DNA of 64,000 nt from Malus domestica (taxonomy: Eukaryota > Streptophyta > Magnoliopsida > Rosales > Rosaceae), in assembly GCF_042453785.1 (NCBI RefSeq), contig NC_091665.1, positions 27,824,501-27,888,500 of the forward strand. The letters run 5' to 3'. Below, piece after piece: positions 34,047 to 46,159 of the stretch (its first letter is position 1; every line of letters starts with the position of its first letter). Below the pieces are notes generated by a model. That model did no database searches. It worked only from the letters and a program-made list of their open reading frames with translations, and was not told where the DNA came from. The position numbers and the translations under genes are program-made.

Positions 34047-34541
34047 GAGTAAACTGTCGATTTGCCCCTGAACTATCACCCAACTTTCAATTTCCCCCTG
34101 AACTTTTTAATTGGAAAATTAAGGACTTAAACTAATTTTTTTTGGCCAATTTCCCCCCTACAGTTAGTTTTTCATAGATTTCATCCAAATTAACGTTAAC
34201 TCTTATCATGTGCAAACCACGTAACTCTCATTTGTGGACAAAAGTGTCATTTCACTAGACTTTTAGATACAAAAGCTATAGAATCACACATATTTGCATA
34301 GGTTTATATTTTAGAAATATAAGGTTTTCAATTATTTTAAAGAATGAAGCGACCGAACTACCCACACATGTTGTGCATATGCTTCCATTTAACAAAAATT
34401 TGGATGGAATGAATGAAAAATTAACAGCAGGGGTAAATCGGCCAAAAAAATTAGTTTAAGTCCTTAATTTTCCAATTAAAAAGTTCAGGGGGGAAATCGA
34501 AAGTTGGGTGATAGTTCAGGGGGCAAATCGGTAGTATACTC
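34047..34541. mobile_element. Mutator-like MITE just downstream of the MEE60-like gene
   Basis: Termini are GAGTAAACTGTCGATTTGCC and GGGCAAATCGGTAGTATACTC. The perfect 9-bp flanking repeat TTGGAATAA lies at 34038-34046 and 34542-34550. It is 495 bp, like its sister at 31755. It may overlap the gene's 3' UTR. Confidence 0.88.
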
Positions 34542-34733
34542 TTGGAATAATGGAATGTCTGTGACGGTATTTCTATGAATTGCACGGATTCTGTTGCTGA
34601 GAGGTCCTCCTTTGTTTGAGATTTTAGGTGACCCTGATTTGGTTGAGAGTGAAATCTTTAAAAATTGGCAACTTGGAATAGAATATGCTTCATTAGAGTA
34701 CTTAGGTAATGTTGGTCGGACACTTGGAATGAG

Positions 34734-35836
34734 TAGGAATGGGCAAAATACCTATGGGTTTAGGTAACTGCGGTTACTTACCCATTTAAAGTTTATGATT
34801 ACGGTTATGGATAACCATTTAGACGAACAAACGGTTATGGGTATAACCGTTTATCCGTGAAATTTAAATGGACGGTTATGGGTATTAGCCATTGTTATAA
34901 TGGATATCCATCGGTTATAGGTATTACATGTGGTTATAATGAATATCCATTTATCCATTTAATTTAATACATGTAAAATTAAAAAAAAAAAAATTAAAAA
35001 CCCTAAATTTTCAATCTCTCCACTAGCCTCAAAGTCTCAAACGCTCCGTCCTCGCTGAATCAACCACCATTGCATATTCTTTCAAAAAGTTCTCCTCCAG
35101 CTGCATTTTCCATCTCAATTGCTAAATCGTTTGGTGTTAACAGCACCTACGTAAATTAACACACACACACACAGAGTAGAATTAAAAGTTATTGATGAAT
35201 AAAACAAGCATGAATATTTGACTTTAAACCAAGTGAAATTAAAAGTTAACGACAAAAGGTAGTCTGATTGTTCTCTATAAAAAATGTTTAGTTTCGAAAT
35301 ATTTTGGAGCTTTGAATCATCTAGTATTCAAGATAATGACTACTTTTTGTTTTTAGAAACTTTACTTTGTAATCATATGGATTATAATTAAAGACTTGAT
35401 TGAGTGTAGTAGAAAAATATCGTTTTTAAACTATTATTTCAATTATTGGAATTGTATGAGGACTTAAATGATTAAAATAGGAAAATGCATGCTAAAATGT
35501 ACCTATAATGATGTTTAATTGTTAGAAAACGAAAATTATAACAAAATTTTCTTTTGCAATTTTCAAGTTGTTAAAAAAAAAAACATGTAGATGAGTGAAA
35601 AAAGGGTAAATGGGTAAAAAAAAGAAGAAGATAAACGGGTTCAAAAACAAGTAAACGAGTAAATAATTATGGTTAAATGGGTAAACGATTGTGATTAAAT
35701 GGGTAAACGGTTATGTGTATGGGTATAATAATTTATGCAATTACTCAACGGGTAAACGGTTATGCGGGTATGAACATAAATGGTTATGGGTAAATAACCG
35801 CAGTTACCTGTCTGTCATAACCGTTGCCCATTCCTA
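34734..35836. mobile_element. hAT-like non-autonomous transposon, 1.1 kb
   Basis: The inverted ends are TAGGAATGGGCAA and TTGCCCATTCCTA. They are flanked by 8-bp GGAATGAG (34726-34733) and GTAATGAG (35837-35844), one mismatch. The subterminal regions repeat GGTTATGGGTA and GGTAAACGGTTATG motifs. No transposase. Confidence 0.75.
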
Positions 35837-35844
35837 GTAATGAG

Positions 35845-37193
35845 GGTTTATGGAAACTTACCTACATTGGAGATGACCTTATGGTGATCTCATAGCCAAT
35901 CACACATGTGTTGTCATGTGGAGTAGGACACTCAGTCACATAATGTTTTAAGATATTGTTACGATAGCATCCCCCACTGATTCTGTCCAGTTGCTGCTAG
36001 TGTTGCTAGTGTTGAATGTTTGATTAGATTATGATTGATTTCGATCACATTACAAACTTGGCTGAGAAAACAAAGCCGTCATTTCATCCGAACTAGTCGC
36101 TAATGCAAAATATGGTTGAATTTTGGACGACACCATCATATGATGTTAGAGTACGGTTTTTTGTGTCAGTTGCTAATTGTTTTTGTTTGAACTAGGTTCT
36201 CACTGTCGGGACCTCGGGACATGGCATTATGTTTGGCTTGCTTATTCGTTGTATGCCGAATAGCATAACGGATGACATATAGGAACCTCGACCGTGTCTA
36301 CGAGCAATATTGGCCGGTGCGCTGGTCGGTATTATAATCGGCACATGACAACCCCAAGAAGTAGTATGCCCGCCCCCTAACCTCCAACGGGTGCCGAGAA
36401 GAAGCTTGTTTAATGTGCCAAGGGTCCGAGCACCGGGGACGTTTGGGAGCTTGTTTAGCCGTAATAAATCTATATGAACTCGGATTTAGTTGCATTGGAC
36501 TCGTTTCAACATCCCGATATGGTCTTGCGTTTGAGACCCTTGTTTTTCGTTTGTTGAACATTTCTACTCGAATCGGACTCGTGCTTGACTTTGGGACTGG
36601 AGTTTCCACAAACAACTAGAGAAGCGAAATTATTATCTCATTTCAATTTTTATTTTCAGGTCTCTCGATTTATAATAATAATAAATAACCATGAATCAAC
36701 ATTCATTGTCTCCTTCTGCACTCCTCCCTTTGTTTGTGTCCTTGATTTACTCTGAGTCGTATGGCTAGAAAAAGAGGGAGGAGCAAGATATGTGAGTGTC
36801 AAAAATCACTTCGCTAAATTAAAATGAAACTAAAGAAAAATAATAGAGTACGCAAAAGATTATGGAGTTAGAAGAACTTGCTACTTATACGTATGCTATT
36901 TGTACAACCAAAGGGTAAATCAACTGAAAAAAAAAACAAAAAACAAAGAACGAAAACTACAGGATAATTCAGTTTCTGCTCCACCGAAAACTAAGATTTA
37001 CAGTTTTTCTTTTAACAAGACGATAATCTAAACTACTCTTATCTAATCTATGGGGAGGGGATTTGAACTCAAATGCAAGAGACAGACACACTGCCTTGAC
37101 CAACTGACCAGACCCACATTTGCAAATTAGGTCTTGAATACAGGGAATAGCGTATGAAAGGAGCTGAAACAATCAAGTAGCCTTTTAACCGTT
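35845..37193. other. Intergenic DNA, no gene supported
   Basis: 36200-36620 is more GC-rich, with a 105-codon minus-strand frame lacking any recognisable domain. The remainder is AT-rich and includes the 3' flank of FRF-B. Confidence 0.5.
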
Positions 37194-39522
37194 TCAAGGT
37201 GCTACCCTCTTTGATTCAATTTCTTTCACGCTCTGGACTATACCGTCAATGTTTCTCGACAAGTGATTGGAATGTTCTTCCATCTGCCTCAAAACCATAT
37301 CAAGCTGTTCTTGATAGGTGGCAGACATCTTTCGCTCACGTTGCAACTCAGCCGTCAACTCCCGAATTTTCAGATATTTTTCGTCCTGGAACAAACCAAA
37401 AAGCAAATCAATAGCAATTATTGATTGTTATGGGAAATATTATGGTAGCATAATGCAAAGAACTCTTCCCCTGCCCTGCCCTCACAAACATACGTCGGGT
37501 ATCTGCTAGGTGGCTTTAACAAGCCCTGGTCAAATATGTAAAACGTTACTGTAACCACTGTAAATTAGAGCACAAACCCTACATGTAAAACGTTTACTGT
37601 AACCACGATAAAGTTAAACGAGACACCTATTACATCTCACAAAACGGCCAGGGAAGCAATTACATATAGCACTCGAGGGGACTTGTCCAAATTCTAAGAA
37701 CAGTTACTACCAAAAGAAACCATTAAAACGTCTTTATTTAATTATTTTATTACTTCTTGAGTAAGTTTATAAAGCTAAGGACCCATTTGATAAACATTTT
37801 GGTTTTAGCTTTTAGTTCTTATTTTTTGTGCTAGAGACCGGGGGAAAGTATATTGGATGAAATAAGGAATGGAGAAGGATAAAGGGAGGCGGTGTGAGGG
37901 AGGAGGGAGAAATGTAGATCATATGAAAACAAAAACGTTAAAGTGAAATCAACTCAAAATTGTTTTTAGTTTTCATTTTTGTCATTCCTTTCCTTTCCTT
38001 TCCTCCACCCTCCTTCCTTCACCCTTCTTTATCTCTCCATCCCTTTCTCCCACAAGTACTTCTCCACCATATATATCACAAAAAATTAAAACTAAAAACG
38101 AAATGGTTATCAAACAGGTCCTGAGTTTTAGATTGAACGTCAAAACTGGTTTTAACAATTTGGAGGTGACAAAAAATGGGTTGCCTAGTACGCCTTTGAG
38201 AAATATATGAACTACATTCTTCAAACAAGGAAAACCAAAAGAACGATATCATCAGGGAACCTTTTCAAGCAAGGGGCATCTGCTAACTTCATCCAATTAA
38301 CCAGAATCCCTACTAATATAATGCAGGGTTGCATTAGCAAAAGTAACTTTCCAGCTTGCAATAGCTCCAAATCACTTGCAGGCAACAGAGACTAGACCAT
38401 CTGATGCAATTTCAAATATACAACGGACAGAAACTAGATAATCGATTAACTTAACCAACACAAGGAAACAAAATAAACCGCTAACTTAACAGAAATCACA
38501 ATGCATCTGTCTTACAAAATAAACCTATAAGCGAGCAACTCAAAGATGCAGATAAGAAGCACTCACTGGTGTTTGAGACAGAAGCATACTGCGGCGACCA
38601 TTTGCAGGTGTACCTACTAGTGGACGGTTATGCTCCTTTATAAATCGTGTTACGATCCATTTTCCTGATTTGTCTTTCTTTACCACAAGCATCGCTTTGC
38701 ACCCTTCTCTGGTGATTGCTCGAGGCTTCCTATTCTCAGTTCTTTTGGCTCGCGTCATGCGAAATCCCTCTTTGTTACACACAAGCCTCCGCCAAACTAC
38801 CTTACCATCACGCATTGATCTCCGGAAGGCATCGACTCGCATAATGAAGCCCACCTGTGTTGCATATGCATCATAGAACACTTTCGCAGCCTCTTCATAT
38901 TCAAACTCCATACCCACAAATGGTTCTGTATCCGAGTTCCCCTCATATGTGACTGCCTCTTTCCCATTGGAACTCTCTAACACGTCCTCATCCTTGCTCA
39001 TAGAAGGTTCTTCATCATCCACTGCCCAAATAAGCATTGTGATAAGACTCCATCTAAGGTTCTACCTTCCAAAATTCAAGCAAAACAATAATTTTGCGAA
39101 GAAAAATGCGATTTTTTATACCAAACTAGTTTTCGATTACCTAATGAATTGTGCAAAGTCTCACATCATAGTGTAACCAAACAAAACCTTACTAAAATAT
39201 TTTACCAATGTAATGATTCTGATCACACACGCAGAATAACACATCTATATCTCAACTATCCACTGGAAAACATAACCTGCGTTATGTTTGGCTGCCGAGA
39301 AAACACAAGAAAATACCAACAACAGACTGGAAAACTGAGAACAACCCAAGATTGGGGTTACTGAATTCTAAGTTACCCAACTCATAGTTGTCTACTTTTG
39401 CTCAGCATCCAAACAGATTAAGGAAATTCCAAAAACAACAAACAACACAATCGAAGGTTTAACGTGAGTGCAGATTAAGAAATTAAAGAGTGAAAATGCT
39501 AAGATAAAATGATTAACTCACT
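37194..39522 (-). CDS. Short FAR1-domain protein FRF-B (215 aa), start codon split by an intron
   Basis: Paralogue of FRF-A and a probable nuclear DNA-binding protein. Proposed coding pieces on the minus strand: A of the start codon at 39522, then 39021-38567 and 37385-37194. A perfect donor (CAGCAA|GTGAGT) in a leader exon and the acceptor TTGGGCAG|TGGATGATG join to A|TG GAT GAT GAA, giving MDDEEPSMSK. Alternative starts are the ATGs at 39037 or 39001. The FAR1 domain spans about 48-136 (GMEFEYEEAAKVFYDAYATQ), with C82, C108 and H131. The fourth zinc ligand is Arg133 in EHNRPLV, where the family has HNHPLV. The last exon is a coiled coil (IRELTAELQRERKMSATYQE). The leader exon ends where duplication block 2 begins, so the promoter lies in block 2 DNA. 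Confidence 0.85.
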
Positions 39523-40201
39523 TGCTGTGACAGAGAGATCGCGACCCAACAGTTTGCTTGGCTTCTGCAATAGAGAGGAAGCAGAAAGTTCGCTCCTTTT
39601 TTGTTCTTCTGGTTTTGGGGAGGTGGCGGGCGGTTGAAGCGTTTGAGCTCGAACTCCAGGGTGTTGGCAGGTGAACGATCCACTGCGGCGAAGAAATGCA
39701 TCACTGAAAGTCCTGAATAACTTGAAGGGAGATACTTCGCTCATTCCCTTGGATGCACAATTTCTACTTACCTGCTAATCACAGTTTGACACCAAGTACA
39801 AAAAAAATGTTCTTGTGTTTTTATAGTTGGGGTGGTAACTGATTTTTCCGTTGGGACGTCGATATTAGGAAAATAAGAGGTTATTTTTCCTTTATCTTGA
39901 ATCCTTCTCTCGTTGGCCAGTATGAGAAATAACCTCAATGTGTGCACCACCACCACCAGTATCGTAACCGGTAACAAAAGTCTGGACTTTTTCGTTTTAA
40001 GGATCTGACAATGTTTCCAATTTCTAAGGACATAGAAAGGGATCCGGGGCCTTTATGATAGTAGAAAGGGGAGGGGGACGACCCGCTGAATTCACATTAG
40101 AAATTGACAACGTCAACACAAACGAAATCTTGAATTGTGTAATGAAACAAGATGAACCACTTCTATTCTCCAAGCTGAGGTATATGAAGAATGGCTTTTT
40201 G

Positions 40202-40273
40202 GTCCCTTTCATCCAGTGGTCAGGACATTGTCTTTTCGTGTAGAAGATACGGGTTCGATTCTCGTGACGGATA
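40202..40273 (+). tRNA. trnE(UUC)-like sequence of organellar type, block 2 copy (72 nt)
   Basis: This copy has the full tRNA length without the 5-bp insertion seen at 24123. It has a D-arm (ATCCAGTGGTCAGGAC), a TTC anticodon loop and a T-arm CGGGTTCGATTCTCG. The acceptor stem GTCCCTT/GACGGAT has mismatches. It resembles mitochondrial trnE as recalled. Nuclear expression is doubtful. Confidence 0.6.
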
Positions 40274-41340
40274 GGTATTCATTCCTGGCCGCTTTTGGTT
40301 AGTGTTCATTGTTGAGTGATCGCTCGCTATTTGGCTAGAAAAGGTGGTATGGAAGGCTTCTTCTCTCCAAAAATTAACTTGGCTCCTCAATTCGTATGTA
40401 ACCGATTTACAAAACTTTATGTTTATGATCGGAGCTGTTCATATTATAAATCGCTCTCTGTAATAATCATCTCTGCAAAAAAAATCAATTAAATATGAAA
40501 TTTGGTCATCCAAATGTACAAAACAGATGGAATGATTTGGTAAAAGAATCATGAACCATTTATCTATTTGTTACTATTGATTAATTAAACAACCTTAGTT
40601 CTAATTGAGTTTTTAGAGATGACCTTTACAAAGATTTATAATATAAACACGAAAATTTGTAAATCAACTGCTAAGTGAATTGAGGAGGAACTCCTCAGTC
40701 TTGAGGAGCCAAGCCTTGGCTTTATATCAATGATGAGAGAACTCATATGGTCCTGTAGTTCATTCAATTCCAATAGCCGATGTTGACGCCAACGCCTCGG
40801 TGAATGAAAGAGAACGGTTGTACCTCCAGCCACCGTAAATCTCGTGCTTGCATAACTGCATTGGTGTTCAATACATTTTAGCTACTGAATAACTTGAAGG
40901 AAAGTGCCCGGCTCCTTCATTTGGAATGTTAAAAACCTGCTAATCAGAGTTTAACACTATATGTGAACTTTTATTTTTGTGTATGGCTTCACTTTCAACA
41001 ACGTTAATTAAGGCCTGCTCCTTGCAAATCTTATTGACCAAAAAAAGGAATATGGCTTCTAATTTCCAGTCATTTTAATTTTGTGAGCAATGCTTTAGGT
41101 TTGTACACCTTTTCTTTTTGGAGTTTTTATCACAAACGATCTTTGAAATTAACTTAACTCAACATTTTGGTCTTTCAATTTGAAAATCAATCAATATCGT
41201 CCCTGAAATTTATTACCATACATCTATATGATCCTTGCCATTTGATTCTGTCAAATTTTATGTTAATTTGATGAAGTAGCAAACCCGGAGTCCACACAAT
41301 TAATTTTTGAAATTAAAAAAACTAGGAAAAGCTTGCAGAC

Positions 41341-42828
41341 TATACCCGGTAGTTTTTGATACGACATGGCGACACAACACAAAAACGACACGAAAATAAC
41401 GGGTTTCGAGTCAACACGATAACTTATTGGGTCATTATCGGGTGACCCGTTAATAACGGGTATACACGCGAGTAACACGTGGGTAACCCGTTAAGAAAAA
41501 ATTTATTTTGATAATTTTAAAGTTTAATTACTAAAAGATTTATTATAAAATACAATAGCCATATTAATATATACAATATATTCTATATTAAATATATAGT
41601 TTTGTATTATTATTCTATATAAGTTTAAAAAAAAAAAAGTTGTAGTCATTATTTATTTTTATTATGAGAGTCCCTTATTATCATTACTAGGATAAATTTT
41701 ACTTAACATGTTGTTGTCCAAAATTAAAATAAACTAATATAGTATTTGTATATGCAAGAACTAAGAAGACATACATACAAGTATGAAAAATGTGAGAGAA
41801 TATATAAACACTCGTGATTCATCATTATTCCTCCACGAGTAGATAATGGTTACACTTACATTATCGTTTAGATTTTTAAAATCCTCCAAACCTTCATGAA
41901 TAATGTTTTTTATTTGAGGACAAAATTAATAAAATTAATAATAATTATTGTAGAAGTGTAAAAAATGTAAAAAAAAAAAATACAATCACTCATAGTGACA
42001 AACTTTACAATTTTCATGAAGGGGTTAGCTTCGAAATTCAACACTATAATTCATAAACCTTAAATTTATATTTAACCGTCGATTACCATTTACGCTTTAT
42101 TCTTCTTACTGAATTTCATTTTTAAAATTTTCTTTTTTGAAAACATGATCATCTGGCGGATGTAAGAAGATGAACAGTTCAGATCTTTGATATCACGTTT
42201 TGATATTTACGGTTAACTGAAATATGAGTCGATCTCATATAGTTTGTAGAAACTTTATAAACATCAAGCAATATTTTCACTAACCGTAAAATTATGAATA
42301 TAATATCAACGATCCAAACCGTTAATCTTCCTGCATCATCTAATAGATCAAGTTTTCAAAAAACAAAATTTGAAAAAACAAAATTTGATGAGAACAATGA
42401 AGAGTAAATGTAAACAACAATCAATGGTTAAATTTTGATCTATGATTTATATAATTATAGTGGCGAATTTCGAAGTTAAGCTCTTCATAAAAGTTGTAAA
42501 GCTTGTCATTACGAGCATTTATATATTTTTTTACACTTCTACATTAATTAAATAACTATTAAAGACTTTATGTAAATGAAAATATACTTAAAAGAAAATT
42601 GCGTTTTTATGTTTTGGATGTGACAATATGATATGTATATACTTATTTAGTATTATGTTTTTCATTTGATTATTTATTGGTTTAAAATATATTTTCCTTA
42701 ATAGGTAACGGGTCAGGTCATATTACCGGTTTATTTTAACGGGTGTTACACGACACAACCTATTAAGATATCAGGTATGACATGAAAACGACACGAACAT
42801 GAAAAACACGACATGAATGCCAGGTCTA
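41341..42828. mobile_element. hAT-like non-autonomous element, 1,488 bp
   Basis: It begins TATACCCGGTAG and ends TGCCAGGTCTA. Flanks are TTGCAGAC (41333-41340) and CTGCAGAC (42829-42836), an 8-bp duplication with one mismatch. The block 1 equivalent (near 26508) is an uninterrupted CCTGCAGATTCTG. The ends contain repeated ACACGACA and ACGGGT motifs. No transposase. Confidence 0.8.
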
Positions 42829-43369
42829 CTGCAGACTCTGTTGGCTGCTTCCTTTGCCTAGTTTTATTATTAGCACGTTTAGGTTATTAGCTTTGATTTT
42901 CCCAAATATAATGCTGCACTGAATTGCTTCTTATATCGGTGAGATGAATCTGATATATGTTGTTGTTTCAGTATTTGTTTTAGATTTTTTCATTTGCATC
43001 GAGACACTTGTGTTTTCTTTTTTAGGTTTATTTAATTTCTAAATATAAGAAAATTTAACAAGATCAAGAGGCAAGGACCACATTGATATACTGTGACCGG
43101 GGTCTTTGTGGTCCAAAATAATAAAATGATAAATAACAGTAAAGTAAGGATGAGACTTTTGGTAGTACCGGTGAACCAAATGGCTACAGCGATGGAATTT
43201 GGGATGGATATGTAGTATCTCTCTAGATCTAGCAAAGCAAAAGACCCCCTAACGTAATTCGCATGGGGGCTAATCGTTAAGTTCACCCTAGCCTCGCAGG
43301 GCGGGCCCCCGCAGTCTCAAGCCATAGCTTATGGGATATTACAATAACAACAAAGCCTTTTACCACTAA
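42829..43369. other. Block 2 TIR-element and non-coding DNA
   Basis: It matches 26509-27084 of block 1, with a deletion of one inverted-repeat arm near 43040. No gene. Confidence 0.5.
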
Positions 43370-43760
43370 GTGGGGTCGGCTGTATGAATTCTAGAACGTC
43401 ATTGCGCTCGGTTATGTGCCACGTCTTTCGTTATATCCAAGTACTCCAAGTTTTTTTTTTTAGAGTCTCTTCCAAAGTCTTTCTAGATCTTCCTCTACCC
43501 CTTTGACCCTGAACATCTATCTCGTAATTACATCTTCTAACCGGAGCGTCTGTAGGTCTTTGTTTCCCATGCCCAAACCAAAGTAACCGATTTTCTCTCA
43601 TCTTTCTCGTGTGCCCACACATACAATGAAGCATTCTCATCTCCACTACTCTCATTTTATATACGTGTTGATGCTTTACTACCCAACATTCGGTGCTATA
43701 AAACATTGTTGGCCTTATTGCTGTCCTATAAAATTTTCCCTTGAGCTTTAGGAAGGACAT
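43370..43760 (-). pseudogene. 3' end of an RTE-type LINE, block 2 copy
   Basis: The frame is longer than in the block 1 copy: FYRTAIRPTMFYSTECWVVK, HVYKMRVVEMRMLHCMCGHT and ENRLLWFGHGKQRPTDAPVR, reading on through GQRGRGRSRKTLEETLKKK without a frame break. It is still 5'-truncated and lacks catalytic RT motifs. It was duplicated with the block rather than inserted independently. Confidence 0.8.
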
Positions 43761-43800
43761 TGATTAATTTAAATTGAATGACCAAAATGATGAGTTAGAA

Positions 43801-43975
43801 GTTATTTAGTACTACAGTCTGGTAATATTTCTTGTCACTTGTAAATGAGAGGTCTTAAGTTCGATTCTCACTAAAGACGAGCTTAAACCACATTATTGCT
43901 AGACTGCTAGTTCATTATGAGGTTAAACCAACCCTCTTTTTCTTAGTGTAGATAATATTATTTGTTAAAAAATAA
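43801..43975 (+). mobile_element. tRNA-derived SINE-like repeat, block 2 copy
   Basis: It has the A-box-like CAGTCTGGTAATATTTC, the B box AAGTTCGATTCTC and the tail GATAATATTATTTGTTAAAAAA. It carries a small duplication (GCTAGACTGCTAG) not found in block 1. Confidence 0.55.
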
Positions 43976-44471
43976 TGAGATAGAATGGACTCCATATAAT
44001 GGACGTTTAGGTCAAGTCATTTTATATAAATTTTATGTTTTAATTTTCTTAAATAATGACAAGTTATTTGATCTTATCTTAAATGTTTTCAATGGCGTAT
44101 TGTGAATCACGTGGCCAAGACTATTAGTTGAACGTCTTAGGCTGATGTTAAGTTTCAACAACCCTAGGCTGATGTTAACTTTCAACGACCTTAATCAAGG
44201 TCTACTCTGTTAACCTTCAACAACCATAATAATTAAGGCTTTACTCCTTGGAAATCTTATTGACCAAAAATAACATGGCTTCTAATTTTCAGTCATTTTA
44301 ATTTTGTGAGCAATGCTTTTGATGCATTAGATGTAATCAGAATATCAAAATAGCTTGTTCACTCTTCTAGGAGGCGTTAGACGGTTGACGATCGTCCTGA
44401 TTAGTTCTTAAGCGTTTGAAAATTAAGAAATAACGCCTAGATCTGCTTCAACGTCCGCCTAGCCCGGCTAA

Positions 44472-44812
44472 GGGCTAGTTTGGTATTGCTGTGCTTTGAA
44501 AAAAAGCTGCTTCTGCTGTGCTGTGAGAATAAGTAGCTGTGAAATAAAACAGCAGAGTGTTTGGTAAACTTTTTGTAAAAGTGCTTTGGAAAAAAATAAC
44601 AGTATTATAGTGTTTGGTAAACTTTTATGTAAAACAGATGTGAAAAAAGCCGGTTTTTCAAAGCTGGGTTTTGCAGCTTCTTGTTTTTGACTTTTTTTCA
44701 CCAAAAATTGTGAAAAAAAACTGAAGCTAAATGTTTACCAAACATAAAAATAGCTCCCAGCGTTTTTTGATACCAGCTTTTTTTCAGAATCACCTCAGTA
44801 CCAAACCAGGCC
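44472..44812. mobile_element. PIF/Harbinger-type MITE, 341 bp
   Basis: Termini are GGGCTAGTTTGGTATTGCTG and CTCAGTACCAAACCAGGCC, flanked by TAA at 44469-44471 and 44813-44815. Block 1 has the empty site (CCCGGCAAAGCATCC). The interior is rich in AAAAGC and GCTTTT. Confidence 0.85.
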
Positions 44813-46159
44813 TAAGCACCCGCCTAGATTGTCTAGACCTACCTAGGTTGCAACTATCACTTAAACAAAAAATTGATAACTTTCTTTTTGTATTTTATAT
44901 TTTCAATAAAATGTAAGAGACTTGTTGAATATTTGGATGAACATCCATTATATATTTATTTCTCATATTTTCTATATGTTCTAATACTATATAATCTATA
45001 TGTCATTTTATTTTGCAATTTATGTATCCCAATACATTTATGTGTTTTTTAGTATAAATAGGCATTTATTTATATGATATATAATAAATTTCCTAAATCC
45101 CCCTAGCCACTTAGGCGCTAGGCTCCAACACGTCGTCCAACTAGCACCTAGAGTCGTTTAGAACCTTGAGCCTATTAAAGGTTCTAGTAATTTTTTCTGG
45201 GTTTTTATTACGTAGCTAAAATAAATATAACTCATCATTTTGGTCCTTTACTTTAAAAATCAATTAGTGTCGTCCTTAAAATTTACTACCACACATTAAT
45301 GTGGTCCTTACTGTTTGATTCCGCCAAATTTTCTATTAATTTGATGATATAGCAAACATGGAGTCCACAGAGTCAATTTTTGAAATATAAAAAAAAAAAA
45401 AAAAAAGGCAAAGTCTCCAGGCTCTGTTTGCTGCTTCCCTTGCCTAGTTTGATTATTAGCACATTTAGGATCCGTTTGTTGCGCCGGACTGTCTCGGACT
45501 GGACTGGCTTAGACTAGACTAAGCTGGACTAACTTAGTGAAGCGTTTGTTACAGTGTCAGACTAAGAAGTAGGATAATAAAAACAGTACTGTTCACCAGA
45601 TTTGTGTTTGCTTAGACTAGGACTACAAGTTTTTGCCATTGTGTAATAGAGTAATGCTACAAATCTCATGATATGGGTTAATTGGAGCATATTTTTGCCA
45701 TGTATATTATGAATCTTAAAAAAAGAGGACAATTGTTTTGTTTCTATTACCTGCTAATAGAATTGGGACATACTATAGTTGGGACATGCTATTTATAAAT
45801 AGTTGAGTTTAATTTGCAAATGTAGCTTGGTTTAAACTCTATCACCCAAAAGAAGAAAAAGAATAATGCCCAATACATGCAACTTCAACAAATACAAGTA
45901 CATAAGAAGATACTTGTGACAAGTCAATCTTTGCTATTGATTGACTCTTAAAATATCATTCACTAAACTTTGATCCAGGATATTTTACAAAATGCCAGTG
46001 AACTATAGTATAGCATTCCAAAGTAGATCTCCATAATTTACAAAATCCTAGTTAACATTAGCCAAAATACTTTATAGTGCAAAGCTAAGTTATAAGCCAT
46101 AACATAAGATTGTACGATTAATAAAATACATCCATGTCAAAAGGCACCACATAATATAC

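Noticed and set aside
33382..34071. Alternative frames on both strands over the MEE60-like gene (134, 146, 82, 77 codons)
   Set aside because: They overlap a clearly conserved membrane-protein frame in GC-rich sequence and are shadows.
36298..36619. 105-codon minus-strand frame
   Set aside because: No recognisable domain, no splice partners, and overlapping a frame on the other strand; probably degraded repeat.
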